From JAUWKC01 sp035527845 (GTDB lineage Bacteria; Planctomycetota; Phycisphaerae; Sedimentisphaerales; Anaerobacaceae), in the NCBI GenBank assembly GCA_035527845.1, contig DATKZT010000090.1:1-64000 (forward strand): 64,000 nt of DNA, read 5' to 3'. Every line of letters starts with the position of its first letter. Position 1 is the first letter of the stretch. This document shows, one piece after another, positions 36,301 to 44,369 of this stretch. The notes under the pieces were generated by a model that was not told the origin of the DNA, did no database searches, and worked only from the letters and a program-made list of their open reading frames with translations. The translations under genes and the position numbers were made by a program.

Positions 36301-36489
36301 ATCATCCGCGAACTCGAAGGAAAATGGCAGTTGAATATGGGCAAGGCCCCAAGCACCAACTGGGAGCAACTGGCTGGCGACCCGGACCAAATGGCCGCAT
36401 TCAAGGACCTTGTCGCTGCCTGGCAGGAGTGGGCGACTGAAAATCCGCGTTTCTGCTCTCGATTCTTCACCCGCGACGGTGAGCCCTGA
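33361..36489 (+). CDS. One-pass membrane sensor with propeller, Ig-like and HEAT domains, probable anti-sigma partner
   Basis: 1042 residues. Cytoplasmic N-terminus (1-57) ending NVWRIILKSKITRL, a transmembrane helix (59-77), a first HEAT-like block (119-187), a six-bladed-propeller-like region (about 215-620, repeats such as VSPDQTKIAF and VSPDGRRILW), an Ig/BsuPI-like domain (665-790, LSLWTDKSAYKLHEPIELTV) and a second HEAT block (795-990). It starts 17 nt inside the sigma gene. The N-terminal half resembles the 30107 product, but the extracytoplasmic half is different. Probably senses an envelope condition and holds the sigma factor; this is inference. Confidence 0.75.
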   Translation: MRKAADIRRLIQKISVVPGAEMDRRTLGDALRAHRERDGAQSDITLPNVWRIILKSKITRLAAAAVIIIVVGFGMKLLSNLRDVDDSDTGVAVVKTDENDGTRTGTSEELQLRQESEQIERMYAAADVDGLVRMLSDGQPASKVLAANYLGRIGDSTAIAALESLIAQPRDANDPFADAVEQIKSRLAQETLTTPPSEEDTGTDPPAARQTISDSPYNQFLFLRDDVEDGRTKSATVVLVALKEEGAEFKDVYTDPRLQFGWQPVAVARGRLYSFKGDDLVEIDLASGELGLLGARRGPYDYDWAGGLLYFAAELSNGYRLVAYDFAMGAWCDLMECPFRKEMSPYTHIAVSPDQTKIAFVEPVAEADEGFSKAQTMQVAPPPESSAPQSLVGSSWPRFRIVIADLATGRLVRLPSEFVYLPSTRETGGSLSVVGRGVEVSHSPPQLVWYDQRTVLVVRADMPAGDRPAGGIAAFDVLTGSIQDVMVLPGRDHHRSLFVERMYDERVHIILSGEDAEEDLIEGKYVIDLDNALLLEDETIGGHFRLEQRGKSRRLVHDGNELEHSEGVTLATVSPDGRRILWRTTEKREGWNLYDLCYADAADTRNVHTVVEDGRVLDAMIWVADSQLAPGEAPQPPSGWTRFTVSPQPKPEPREPKVDTRPQITDVLTMSLWTDKSAYKLHEPIELTVTITNETDQQASFKAPRDTSAFVLVIKSDRYSGRIGEFEQDQEFFPTDPVVIDAGQSIQYTKTIEAYELGKHTIEGSTRLGRGQWQGKLAAEPITFIVQESEDAELLLRAKFERLIEPCRGDQTGQRTYNWSRIRRLGPQAAKYLVAELEASDDTDFHRRMGEALVRWASPDTLGYLQEQLAGRMIDQQRVVFETLEAIYQRSDAKDEALELLLFALEHPNRSIRRDAAKCLSKIHEGRVSEAFEAAVNDDHEAVAECAARYLAAEEHLELAAWLALAAEKPNKARYIAARSIIRELEGKWQLNMGKAPSTNWEQLAGDPDQMAAFKDLVAAWQEWATENPRFCSRFFTRDGEP

Positions 36490-36533
36490 TGCAAGCAAGT
36501 GTCGCCAGAGAATATTCCCTGTTAACCCGTCCA

Positions 36534-36562
36534 GGCCGCGCCTTCGGGCCCGGCCTTTCTTT
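36534..36562 (+). terminator. Probable intrinsic terminator after the second sensor pair
   Basis: GGCCGCGCC (36534-36542), loop TTCG, then GGCCCGGCC (36547-36555) with one mismatch, followed by TTTCTTT. It lies 45 nt after the stop, before the converging cytochrome gene. Confidence 0.7.
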
Positions 36563-36594
36563 GCGCGCGCCGCTCTACCTTAAGGCCGGACAGC

Positions 36595-37959
36595 CTACTT
36601 TTCAAGCTCTTGCGGCTTTCTCGTGTCCCCGCCGGCGCCTTTGACTTCGAAGACTTTGGCTCGTTTGTCGGTCTCTAACAGCTCCTCAGCCGCCGCCTCA
36701 ATTTCCATGGACCTTTTCTTTAGCTCATAGAAGCCGTGCCACCACGCATAATCCGGAGCCATCATCGCCGCGCCGAACCGCGCCCGTCGGCCTTCGTGAT
36801 GCCAGAGTTCGTACATATCAATCTCAAGTTTTTCATCCAGAAGTTTCTCGCTGCTCAGCAGCTTCTTTGCGTAAAGATCATCCATGAGTTTCTTCGCTGG
36901 CTTGTAATAGACTTCATCGTAGTTCTTCACCGCGGCGTCGAACTTCGCAAAGTGTCCGTCGGTCCAGTCTCTGGAGTGGCACCCCAGGCACACGTTTTTC
37001 ATCTTATCACGCTCAGCAGACCAATTTGTTTTGGCAGGGAACGCCGCGAATTCACTCGGCCGGACGGTCAGCGGCGCCTGTGTCTCCCAGGCGAGACGTT
37101 CGGTTACATCGTGCGTCGTTGCGACCTCTTTTACGCCGGACATGTGACAGACCGAACAGGTGGGGGCCCGGTAATCAACGCCCGGCGTCCACGTCCCCGG
37201 CGCTGCCGTCCAGTTCCATTTATCGCCTTGGGCGTGATAGATGGCCCCGTGCTTCGATTCCTCATATATCTCAATCTGCGGATGGTCGGGGCCGAGGTGG
37301 CACTGCCCGCAGGCTTCCGGCTTTCTCGCCTCGGCCAGCGAGAAAAGGTGTCGCGTGTGGCAGCTTGAACAGCTCCCCTTGCTGCCGTCGGGATTTAGCC
37401 TGCCGACGCCGACGTTGGGCCAGGTGTTTTCGTCGAACTTGCCGTTGGCTGTCTCCACGATGCTTCCATGACAATGGTAGCAGCCGGTGGCACGCTCGGT
37501 CTCGTTGTTCATGCCGTCGTTGAGCCACGGGTCAATCTTCCAGATTATCTCGAGCGTGTTGGCGTGCTTACTTTTGGCGTACTGTGCGGTTTCAAGGGGA
37601 TGACATCGCGAACAGTCTTTCGGCGAAACAATCGCCGAAATCCGCGTCTTGGCGTAACCAAGATGTTCGGCGCTGACATCATTGTCGGCGACCGTCGCAG
37701 CATGACAGTCCAGGCAGGTTACATTCGCGTGGGCATGTCTGCTCTTCGACCAGTCCGCCACGATGCCGCTGCTTTGGCCGGCGTGGCAGTCGATGCAGCC
37801 CTTGGCCTCTGCAGAGATGCTGCGTTCGATTCGGTACTCCTTCAGGTCAGGCACGTTCAAATCATCGCCGGCGGCGCCAGTCCGGGCAGCGAGCACCAAC
37901 AGAGAAACAACTGCGGCCACTGCGGTCAGCATTGTAGTCGTATCTGTCATCTTTTTCAT
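36595..37959 (-). CDS. Octaheme cytochrome c of the hydroxylamine-oxidoreductase family
   Basis: 454 residues from ATG 37959, which has AAGGAG 6 nt upstream and begins a signal peptide (TMLTAVAAVVSLLVLAA). Eight CxxCH motifs: CIDCH, CLDCH, CSRCH, CYHCH, CSSCH, CGQCH, CSVCH, CLGCH. The C-terminus contains MMAPDYAWWHGFYELKK. The count, spacing and WHG-type C-terminus fit the HAO family, including reductive HaoA-like members that turn nitrite or hydroxylamine into ammonium. The Tyr that cross-links heme P460 in true HAO could be in the PDYAWWHG stretch, but I cannot tell by eye. The upstream NrfH-like gene points to a quinol-fed, reductive role. Confidence 0.85.
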   Translation of the reverse strand: MKKMTDTTTMLTAVAAVVSLLVLAARTGAAGDDLNVPDLKEYRIERSISAEAKGCIDCHAGQSSGIVADWSKSRHAHANVTCLDCHAATVADNDVSAEHLGYAKTRISAIVSPKDCSRCHPLETAQYAKSKHANTLEIIWKIDPWLNDGMNNETERATGCYHCHGSIVETANGKFDENTWPNVGVGRLNPDGSKGSCSSCHTRHLFSLAEARKPEACGQCHLGPDHPQIEIYEESKHGAIYHAQGDKWNWTAAPGTWTPGVDYRAPTCSVCHMSGVKEVATTHDVTERLAWETQAPLTVRPSEFAAFPAKTNWSAERDKMKNVCLGCHSRDWTDGHFAKFDAAVKNYDEVYYKPAKKLMDDLYAKKLLSSEKLLDEKLEIDMYELWHHEGRRARFGAAMMAPDYAWWHGFYELKKRSMEIEAAAEELLETDKRAKVFEVKGAGGDTRKPQELEK

Positions 37960-37969
37960 GACCGGCTCC

Positions 37970-38530
37970 TTATTGATCGGGGGAAAAGACCTTTTTTTCA
38001 CGCTCATGCAACTGCTCGTGGCACTCTACGCACCTGGGTTTGAGGTCTTCTTTGGGATTCAAAACCGTCTGGTGCGCAAGTCTCGTTGCGGATGAACGGG
38101 GCTTGGCCAATAAATTACTGTGGCAGTTAAGGCAGCGCTGGTTGGGCATTTCTTCGAGTACTTTACTGCGCATCTTCTCGGAGTCATATTCGCCGCCGAA
38201 ATGGTACTTGTATATGTCTTTGATGCCGGCGTATGCCTTGGCGGTCATATGTCTGAAGTACTCCTCTTTGGGGGGCAGATGACAGTCGACACACTGGGCG
38301 ACTACCCCACTGTCATTGGCATAGTGAGGGGAAAGCTCCCAGCTCCGGTAGGCGTACCTCATCTGGTGACAGTTGCCGCCGCAATACTCGGCGGTCGAGA
38401 AGCGACGGGCAACAGCATTAACTGCGAGAAAACAACCGATGGCAAAGGCCAAACCTGCCACAAAGGCGGCCAAATACTTTCGGAGCAGCCCAAAGGACTT
38501 TCTAACCATCCTGGTCACGACGTTCTTCAT
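37970..38530 (-). CDS. NapC/NrfH-family membrane tetraheme cytochrome with CX3CH first heme
   Basis: 186 residues from ATG 38530. One N-terminal membrane helix (about 17-38, KYLAAFVAGLAFAIGCFLAV) and four heme-binding motifs. The first is C50-GGN-C54-H55, a CX3CH, followed by QMR, where the Met could be a ligand. The other three are ordinary: CVDCH (80), CLNCH (133), CVECH (167). NrfH-type proteins take electrons from quinol and hand them to periplasmic multiheme reductases. The stop lies 10 nt before the start of the octaheme gene, so the two form a module like haoC-haoA of Campylobacterota. Confidence 0.85.
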   Translation of the reverse strand: MKNVVTRMVRKSFGLLRKYLAAFVAGLAFAIGCFLAVNAVARRFSTAEYCGGNCHQMRYAYRSWELSPHYANDSGVVAQCVDCHLPPKEEYFRHMTAKAYAGIKDIYKYHFGGEYDSEKMRSKVLEEMPNQRCLNCHSNLLAKPRSSATRLAHQTVLNPKEDLKPRCVECHEQLHEREKKVFSPDQ

Positions 38531-38829
38531 CAACCGGCATTCTGAATGGACTTGTTTTGAAGAAACCTTGAACCACCATACCCAATACAAATGCTATGCC
38601 GCGGCCTGCAGCGCCGACAGACAAATAATTTAGCTCCTGGCCCGGCAGATGCCAAAGCTTTTCTCGTTCGCCCGGCGAAAAAATCGGACCGGTGAGAAAC
38701 CGGCGGAGCGGTCTCTGCCGCTGACAAATCAGGGAACAATGTTGTGCGAGAACACAAATCGATGGACAGACGGTTCGGCCGGGGGCTGGTCGCCGCTTTC
38801 GAGGTGGATAGAAGTACGATGGCAGCCGC

Positions 38830-40098
38830 CTATAGTATCTGCAGGGCCACAGCGGTAATATCGTCGACTTCGGAGGGCGCGACTTTCTTGGTTTGGACGA
38901 TGGCCTTCAGGCCGTCCATCATCTCGACAACCGTCAAATCTTTGATCCGGAGAAATTCCTCGCAGAAGTTGAAGCCGGTAAGCTCGTGGAAACTTCCGAC
39001 GAACGGCTCAGCCCCGTCCGAGTAGAGCAACAGCTTGTCACCGGGCTCGAGCTGTATCTTGTTCTGAGGGTATTCGGAGTTCTCAAAAATGCCGAGCAAT
39101 GCCCCTCGTACTTCGAGTTGTTGCGGTGGTTGATTGGGGCGCAGAAGGATGGGGTATGGATGCCCGGCGCGGGCATAGGTCAGCTCGAGGGTCTTGGTGT
39201 TCAACAGACAATAGCAGCAGGTTGCAAACTGGTGTCCTGAGAGTTTCTGCGCGTTCATGCGGGTATTGAGCGTCTTCATAACCTCATCGGGCGAAAATAC
39301 TCTGTAGCTGTTGCCCACGGTTTCTCTCATGACAAGGGCCTGCTTTATGAAAATGGTCAAGAGGGCGGCGGGCATAGCGTGTCCGACGGCATCGGCGACA
39401 TAGAAGCCGATATACGTTTCATCGATTTTTGCGACGTCGTATATGTCTCCGGAAACCCATTCGAACGGCAGGAAAGTTACCGCCCAGGACAGTCGGTCGG
39501 TGTTTGGCATGTGTGAAGGAAGGAAGTCACGCTGGACCAGGCCGGCCATGTGAAGCTCTTCAGAAAGGCTGTCAACCAATTCCTCAATAACGGCAAGCTG
39601 TTCGGTCAGACCATTGTGGTCATTGCCGCCAAGCCACTGGTGGGCGGCGGTCGCAGGTGGGGAATTCTTTCTTCTGTATGCAAGGTTGACGCTGATCTGG
39701 GCCCACAGGTTCTCGACGGACACCAGCTCCATTTCGCTCGCCAGCGAGAAGCTTTTGACGGCGGGGCCCGCCAGAGAAAAGCTTTTGACCGGCAGCTTGA
39801 CGCGGTCGCTGAGCAGGATGGCGCCCACGTTTCCCATCTCAAGAGCTTCAATTATTCTTGCGAGTTTGTGCTGGTGCGAGGATTCTACGCTTTGAAGGTC
39901 GATAATGACGGTCCCGATTAGGTCGAGCCGGTGCAGGATGTGCGGGAACTTGTCTATTGGGAGCAGGGCGAATGAGAGAGTCTTCTGTTTTAGCAGGCGC
40001 TCTATCTGAGTGGGCATGCGGTCCTTGCTTGTCAGGTAAAGAACATCCGTGAAACTCTTGGGGACATCAACGGTCATAGTCTGCCGCGTTCTGCTCAT
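38830..40098 (-). CDS. PP2C/SpoIIE-type phosphatase with N-terminal receiver-like domain
   Basis: About 422 residues from ATG 40098. The N-terminal part (1-165) has a receiver-like pattern of alternating hydrophobic strands (TVIIDLQS, GAILLSDRVKL) but no clear phospho-Asp. It also has a near-tandem 10-residue repeat, PVKSFSLAGPAVKSFSLASE. The C-terminal half is a PPM/SpoIIE-like phosphatase: QRDFLPSHMPN, GDIYDVAKID, YVADAVGHAMPAALLT, ATCCYCLLN, ARAGHPYPILLR, LLLYSDGAEPF, EVDDITAVAL, with the metal-binding Asp residues present. It probably dephosphorylates an anti-sigma antagonist or a response-regulator partner. It is the last gene of the signalling cassette. Confidence 0.85.
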   Translation of the reverse strand: MSRTRQTMTVDVPKSFTDVLYLTSKDRMPTQIERLLKQKTLSFALLPIDKFPHILHRLDLIGTVIIDLQSVESSHQHKLARIIEALEMGNVGAILLSDRVKLPVKSFSLAGPAVKSFSLASEMELVSVENLWAQISVNLAYRRKNSPPATAAHQWLGGNDHNGLTEQLAVIEELVDSLSEELHMAGLVQRDFLPSHMPNTDRLSWAVTFLPFEWVSGDIYDVAKIDETYIGFYVADAVGHAMPAALLTIFIKQALVMRETVGNSYRVFSPDEVMKTLNTRMNAQKLSGHQFATCCYCLLNTKTLELTYARAGHPYPILLRPNQPPQQLEVRGALLGIFENSEYPQNKIQLEPGDKLLLYSDGAEPFVGSFHELTGFNFCEEFLRIKDLTVVEMMDGLKAIVQTKKVAPSEVDDITAVALQIL

Positions 40099-40264
40099 TC
40101 CATCCACAATCAAATTATGGGACGTTACTCGGCGCCGGCCGCGGCGCCGCTGCCAAGTTAATTTCGTCTTATAGAGGCAGCGACTTTTCGACAATTTTGG
40201 AATTCTTGGGCGAAGGAGGCGACGCCGGAGGGCGGCGATTTGAGCAATTCGACGGTCCGCAACG

Positions 40265-41062
40265 TCAACTGGTGAGTCGATTTCCGCATTTCAACTTCAG
40301 ATTTATGGTCCTGATTTTATCGACCGCCAGGACCTGCTCCGAGATATCGCGTGCTACGCCGATGCGGGCGGTTTCGTTGCCGCTTTCGTCTCTGACAGCG
40401 GATATGGACAGCGAGACGGGAAACTCGGTTCCGTCTTTTCGGCGGTGGTAGGAGGTAGGTGTCAGTCCGTTGAGATTTCGGTAGAAATCCTGCGCCGGCG
40501 GCACAGCAGAGTCTTGTTGGAAGAGGATGTCAGTGTTTCTTCCAATAACCTCTTCTTCCGAATATCCGTAGGTGTTGCAGAAGGCCCGGTTGACAAAGAT
40601 GATCCGGTCCTCGGTATCGGTGATAAAGACGCTGTCGTCGGTGCTCATAACCGCGCCGGAAAGCAGTTGTGCCTGCTCCTTGGTCTTTTTGTAGGCGACG
40701 GCATTCTCCAGTGTAATGGGCAGGGTTTTGAGGTAGTTTCGCTCGAGGTCCTTTATCATATAATCATAGGCGCCGGCCCTCCAGGCCTGAACCGCGATCT
40801 CCTCGTCCCCGGCGCCGGTGACAAGAATGACGGGGACGTGCTTGGCGGACTCAAGGATATCAAATGCTGTGCCGTCGCCCAGTGAGTAGTCGGCTATAAC
40901 CACATCAAAGGGCTCCGTATTCAGGAAGCTTTGAGCCTCTGAGACCGAGCCGACAATCGTGCAGTCGTAGGGAAGGTTTTCCCTTTCCACGAGCCGCGCA
41001 AATGCCATTTGGTCGAGCCGATCGTCCTCAATCAACAGTACTTTGTACCGGCTGTCTTTCAC
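40265..41062 (-). CDS. Receiver-PAS response regulator
   Basis: 265 residues. The receiver domain (1-125) contains KVLLIEDDRLDQ, phospho-acceptor Asp58 in DVVIADYSLGD, VILVTGAGDEE and the Lys in DYMIKDLE. It is followed by a PAS domain (about 130-245; FVNRAFCNTYGYSEEEVIGR, YHRRKDGTEFPVSLSI, IGVARDISEQ). There is no output kinase or DNA-binding domain. Its start overlaps the preceding receiver gene by 35 nt. Confidence 0.88.
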   Translation of the reverse strand: MKDSRYKVLLIEDDRLDQMAFARLVERENLPYDCTIVGSVSEAQSFLNTEPFDVVIADYSLGDGTAFDILESAKHVPVILVTGAGDEEIAVQAWRAGAYDYMIKDLERNYLKTLPITLENAVAYKKTKEQAQLLSGAVMSTDDSVFITDTEDRIIFVNRAFCNTYGYSEEEVIGRNTDILFQQDSAVPPAQDFYRNLNGLTPTSYHRRKDGTEFPVSLSISAVRDESGNETARIGVARDISEQVLAVDKIRTINLKLKCGNRLTS

Positions 41063-41492
41063 GCCTTGGTTCCCCCTGAGGAAGCTTGCTCAGGCTCCAG
41101 TAGAGGTTTATCGTTCGGATGGCCTCGACGAACTCATGGTAGTCAGCGGGCTTGACCATGTAGCCCGCGACGCCAAGGTTAAAGCTCTCGATGACGTCCC
41201 TTTCGTTGTCGGAGGTGGTCAGTACCACAACGGGGATTCTTCTCAAGGTTTCATCGGCTTTGGCGACCTCGAGAAATTCAATACCGTTCATCCTCGGCAT
41301 ATTCAAGTCGAGGAAGATAAAGCACGGCTCCTCATTGCCCTCGGTTCTGAGATATTCCAGGGCCTCTTCACCATTGAACAAATGGACGACCGGATTTCTT
41401 ATCTCAAGCTCCTTGAGCGTGCGCTTGAACGTCATTGCGTCGACGGTATCGTCCTCAACAAGCAATATTGGCTTCAAGTTCTGCATTTTCAA
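41028..41492 (-). CDS. Single-domain response regulator (CheY/Rcp1 type)
   Basis: 154 residues. PILLVEDDTVDAMTF, the phospho-Asp in CFIFLDLNMPRMNGIEFL, VVVLTTSDNE and the conserved Lys in YMVKPADY. Rcp1-type single receivers accept phosphate from PAS/GAF histidine kinases such as the one upstream. The gene overlaps the kinase by 38 nt, so the two are translationally coupled. Confidence 0.93.
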   Translation of the reverse strand: MKMQNLKPILLVEDDTVDAMTFKRTLKELEIRNPVVHLFNGEEALEYLRTEGNEEPCFIFLDLNMPRMNGIEFLEVAKADETLRRIPVVVLTTSDNERDVIESFNLGVAGYMVKPADYHEFVEAIRTINLYWSLSKLPQGEPRRERQPVQSTVD

Positions 41493-43875
41493 CTTCCTTT
41501 CCTGATTTTGGCAGCGTGAAGAAGAAGGTGCTGCCTTGTCCTACTTCTGACTCGACCCAGATTTTGCCGCCATGCAATTCTATGATTTTTTTGATGACTG
41601 TAAGCCCGATCCCGGTGCTTTCGAACTGGTCGCGGGGAGCTAACGTCTGGAATATTCGGAAGATTCTCTCAAAGTGCTTTTCTTCAATGCCGGGACCGTT
41701 GTCGGCGACGCTGAACTTCCAGAAGTCCCCCTCCTCGGCGCAGCCGATTCCGATGCGGCCCTGGGGCTTATCCATGTATTTGACGGCGTTGCTCAAAAGG
41801 TTCTGGAACACCTGCACAATACTGGTTTTCTCGTATTCAACAACCGGAAGCTCAGGTTCAACCTCGATGCTGATATTGTCGGGAGGGGCAACCATATCAA
41901 TGATTTCCGGAATAAGCCCACTCAGGTTCACCTGGGCAACTTCTTCCTTGACCCGCCCGACCCTCGAATACTGAAGTATGCCGTCGATGAGTTTGTGCAT
42001 TCGTCCGACTCTCGCCGAAAGCAGGCTCATTTGCTCCTGCCCGTCCTTATCAAGCTTGTCCTTATAGTCACTTGAGATCCAGTCGGTAAGGGTTTTAATC
42101 CCGCGAAGGGGCGCCTTTAAGTCGTGAGAGACGATATAGGCGAAATCCTTCAGCTCCTGGTTAATGCTTTCGACCTTCTTGTTCGTACTCTTCAATTCCC
42201 TTATGAGCTGCGCCTGTCTCTGCTCGGCCTGTTTTCGCTCGGTGACATCGCGGGCGACGGCTATTATGTAGTTCTCCTTCTCGTGCGTGACCAGCTTCAG
42301 ACTGGTTTCCGCGAAGAAAGCGGAGCCGTCTCTCGGCTTATGCCGCCCCTCTACGATAATGTCTCCCTTTCGCTCAAGCTCTTCCGTTTGCTGCTGCCAC
42401 GCAGCATCATCCGGAATGCTCTGCTCGATATCCTTGAAGGTCATGTCGAGCAGTTCTTTGCGCGTATAGCCCAGACTGTCACAGGCACGATCGTTAACGT
42501 CGAGCAACCGGCCCCACTTGGGCTCGATGACGAAGATGCAGTCGTTCGAGCGGTCAATCAGATTTCGAAACAGTTGCAGCTTGTCTTCGGCCTGTTTTCT
42601 CTCCGCGACGCTTCCCAGACGCTCCGCCACCGCACTGAGCAGATCGTGCTCTTCTTTGAGAAACGGCCCCTGGCCGGCTTCGACTTTGTCGCCCAGGTAG
42701 TAGACCTCGATGACCCCGGCCTTTTCGCCGCGCAACTTGATCTGAGCATACTGGCTCAACTCACTTTTTTCGAAATTCTCCGTTTTATAGTGTATCCCGT
42801 CAAAAGTGATTCTAACGGAGGTGGCATCCTGGCGCTGATAAGCCTTGCGGATAAGCTGGGGGGCGGCTTTGAATATTTGCTCCAAAGTGGTCTGCGGTCG
42901 CGCAAGCAGGTCCGACAGTTCGTAAAGGCAGTTAAGCTGGTGGACGTGCTGCTGAAGTTTTTCCTGGGCCAGGGAGCGTTCGCCCATTTCCTCACCCAGT
43001 TTGCTGTTGGCCGATGAGAGTTCGGCGGCACGCTGTTGTATTCTTTCATCAAGGCTTGCATAAGACTGCTTCAGTTTTTCGGCCATCTCATTGAAGGAAC
43101 GCGCCAGTGCGCCAATTTCATCGTTGGATTTAACCGTCAGTTGGGTTTGGAATTTGCCCTTGCCTATTTCGGCGGCGGCGTTCGTAAGCTCGACGACGGG
43201 CCTCGTAAAAGTCCTGTTGACAAAATAACGCACCGAGATGACGGCGATAAGACCGATGATGGTGGCGATAATCGCGATCCAGGCGTTGTTGCGAACGGCG
43301 CTTCTTATCTGCTCGGTCTGGGTCATCACCTCCTGCCTCTTGTTCTCCTGAAAACGTCTCGCCATTTCGTTGGTTTCGAGCAAAAGAGGCTGAACTTCCG
43401 TCTGGAACAGGACCTCGGCAGTATCCAGGCCCTTCTCTTCCTTCAGCGCCAACGTCTTATTGACCAGCAGCATGAGGGCGTCTATTTTCGCCTTGAGACC
43501 CTCAAACTGGTCTAATTCAATCTTCCTGGCTTGTTTCTCCTTCGAAAGCATCACTGCGAGTCTGACGGAGTCTTCCCACAGAACACTGAACTGCCTAAGG
43601 CTGGAGATACTCTTGGTCACGCCCGCTCTTGCCGTCTCCTCCCGCAGCGGCTTCCAGTCTGGAGTTCCGGATAAGAAGTCTCTAAGGTCAGACTCGATTT
43701 TCTGAATCTGGTAAACCACCTCGCCGGCGGCCTTGGCTTCCCTCGAATTCGCCAGCAATATCCGGTCCACATCCAGCAAAATCATGGCGTTGTACTTTAT
43801 GGCGACCGAACCCACCGCCGCCACCAACAACGCAATTCCTATGAACCCCAAAACCACTTTCGAGCTTACTTTCAT
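41455..43875 (-). CDS. Membrane-bound PAS/GAF sensor histidine kinase
   Basis: 806 residues, with GTGAGG 8 nt before the ATG. Two transmembrane helices (8-28 and about 197-218) frame a periplasmic four-helix-type sensor. HAMP (219-275), a GAF-like domain (about 315-425), a PAS domain (about 435-548), a phosphoacceptor region with H584 in YIVSHDLKAPLRGI, and a HATPase domain (VFQNLLSNAVKYM, VADNGPGIEE, STGIGLTVIKKIIELHGG). It signals to the two overlapping receiver genes downstream. Confidence 0.93.
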   Translation of the reverse strand: MKVSSKVVLGFIGIALLVAAVGSVAIKYNAMILLDVDRILLANSREAKAAGEVVYQIQKIESDLRDFLSGTPDWKPLREETARAGVTKSISSLRQFSVLWEDSVRLAVMLSKEKQARKIELDQFEGLKAKIDALMLLVNKTLALKEEKGLDTAEVLFQTEVQPLLLETNEMARRFQENKRQEVMTQTEQIRSAVRNNAWIAIIATIIGLIAVISVRYFVNRTFTRPVVELTNAAAEIGKGKFQTQLTVKSNDEIGALARSFNEMAEKLKQSYASLDERIQQRAAELSSANSKLGEEMGERSLAQEKLQQHVHQLNCLYELSDLLARPQTTLEQIFKAAPQLIRKAYQRQDATSVRITFDGIHYKTENFEKSELSQYAQIKLRGEKAGVIEVYYLGDKVEAGQGPFLKEEHDLLSAVAERLGSVAERKQAEDKLQLFRNLIDRSNDCIFVIEPKWGRLLDVNDRACDSLGYTRKELLDMTFKDIEQSIPDDAAWQQQTEELERKGDIIVEGRHKPRDGSAFFAETSLKLVTHEKENYIIAVARDVTERKQAEQRQAQLIRELKSTNKKVESINQELKDFAYIVSHDLKAPLRGIKTLTDWISSDYKDKLDKDGQEQMSLLSARVGRMHKLIDGILQYSRVGRVKEEVAQVNLSGLIPEIIDMVAPPDNISIEVEPELPVVEYEKTSIVQVFQNLLSNAVKYMDKPQGRIGIGCAEEGDFWKFSVADNGPGIEEKHFERIFRIFQTLAPRDQFESTGIGLTVIKKIIELHGGKIWVESEVGQGSTFFFTLPKSGKEVENAELEANIAC

Positions 43876-44369
43876 TCGCGATACCTCACCGTTGACCGCA
43901 CAGCCCTCAACGTCCCATAAACAGACGCTGTCAATCGAGTCAACCGGTAGAGATATCGGCGAACTGAAAAAGATAATTGAGAGGGAAATCCGCTTGAGGG
44001 TCCAGCTGCCGGGTGCTGTGGACGGCGCACCGGCAAAGGTCGGCCGCGTCTGTCAGGTCCGTAAATCTCTGAGATGAAGGATCTTGCACCTGATAGGGAA
44101 TCCGCAGGCTGAAAGCCGTCTTGATGAGGCCCGGCGAGAATGACCGGACTATTGCCCGATTTTGGAGGCCTGATGGTGGTTTTTCGGGCGTCGATGTGGT
44201 CGAAATAGAATCGGGGCGAAAAGCTCTTGGAAGCCAAAGGGTCTAATCTGCGATGGGCTTCCCGCGATGGAGCACGGGGTTATCTCGTCAAGATTGTAAG
44301 GAACATATCCCGAGTGCGGGTTTTTCCTTGTCTGAAAAAGGCGGCACGAAAAGGTCCGAAAACACCGGC
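43876..44369. other. Intergenic region with no supported gene
   Basis: A minus-strand frame of 121 codons ends next to the kinase start (43872-44237) but has low-complexity, Arg/Pro-rich content and no ribosome-binding site. I regard it as spurious. Part of this stretch is probably the untranslated leader of the kinase gene, but no known riboswitch was recognised. Confidence 0.4.

Noticed and set aside
43872..44237. 121-codon minus-strand frame upstream of the histidine kinase
   Set aside because: Pro/Arg-rich, without a start site or family; it ends 3 nt inside the kinase start.
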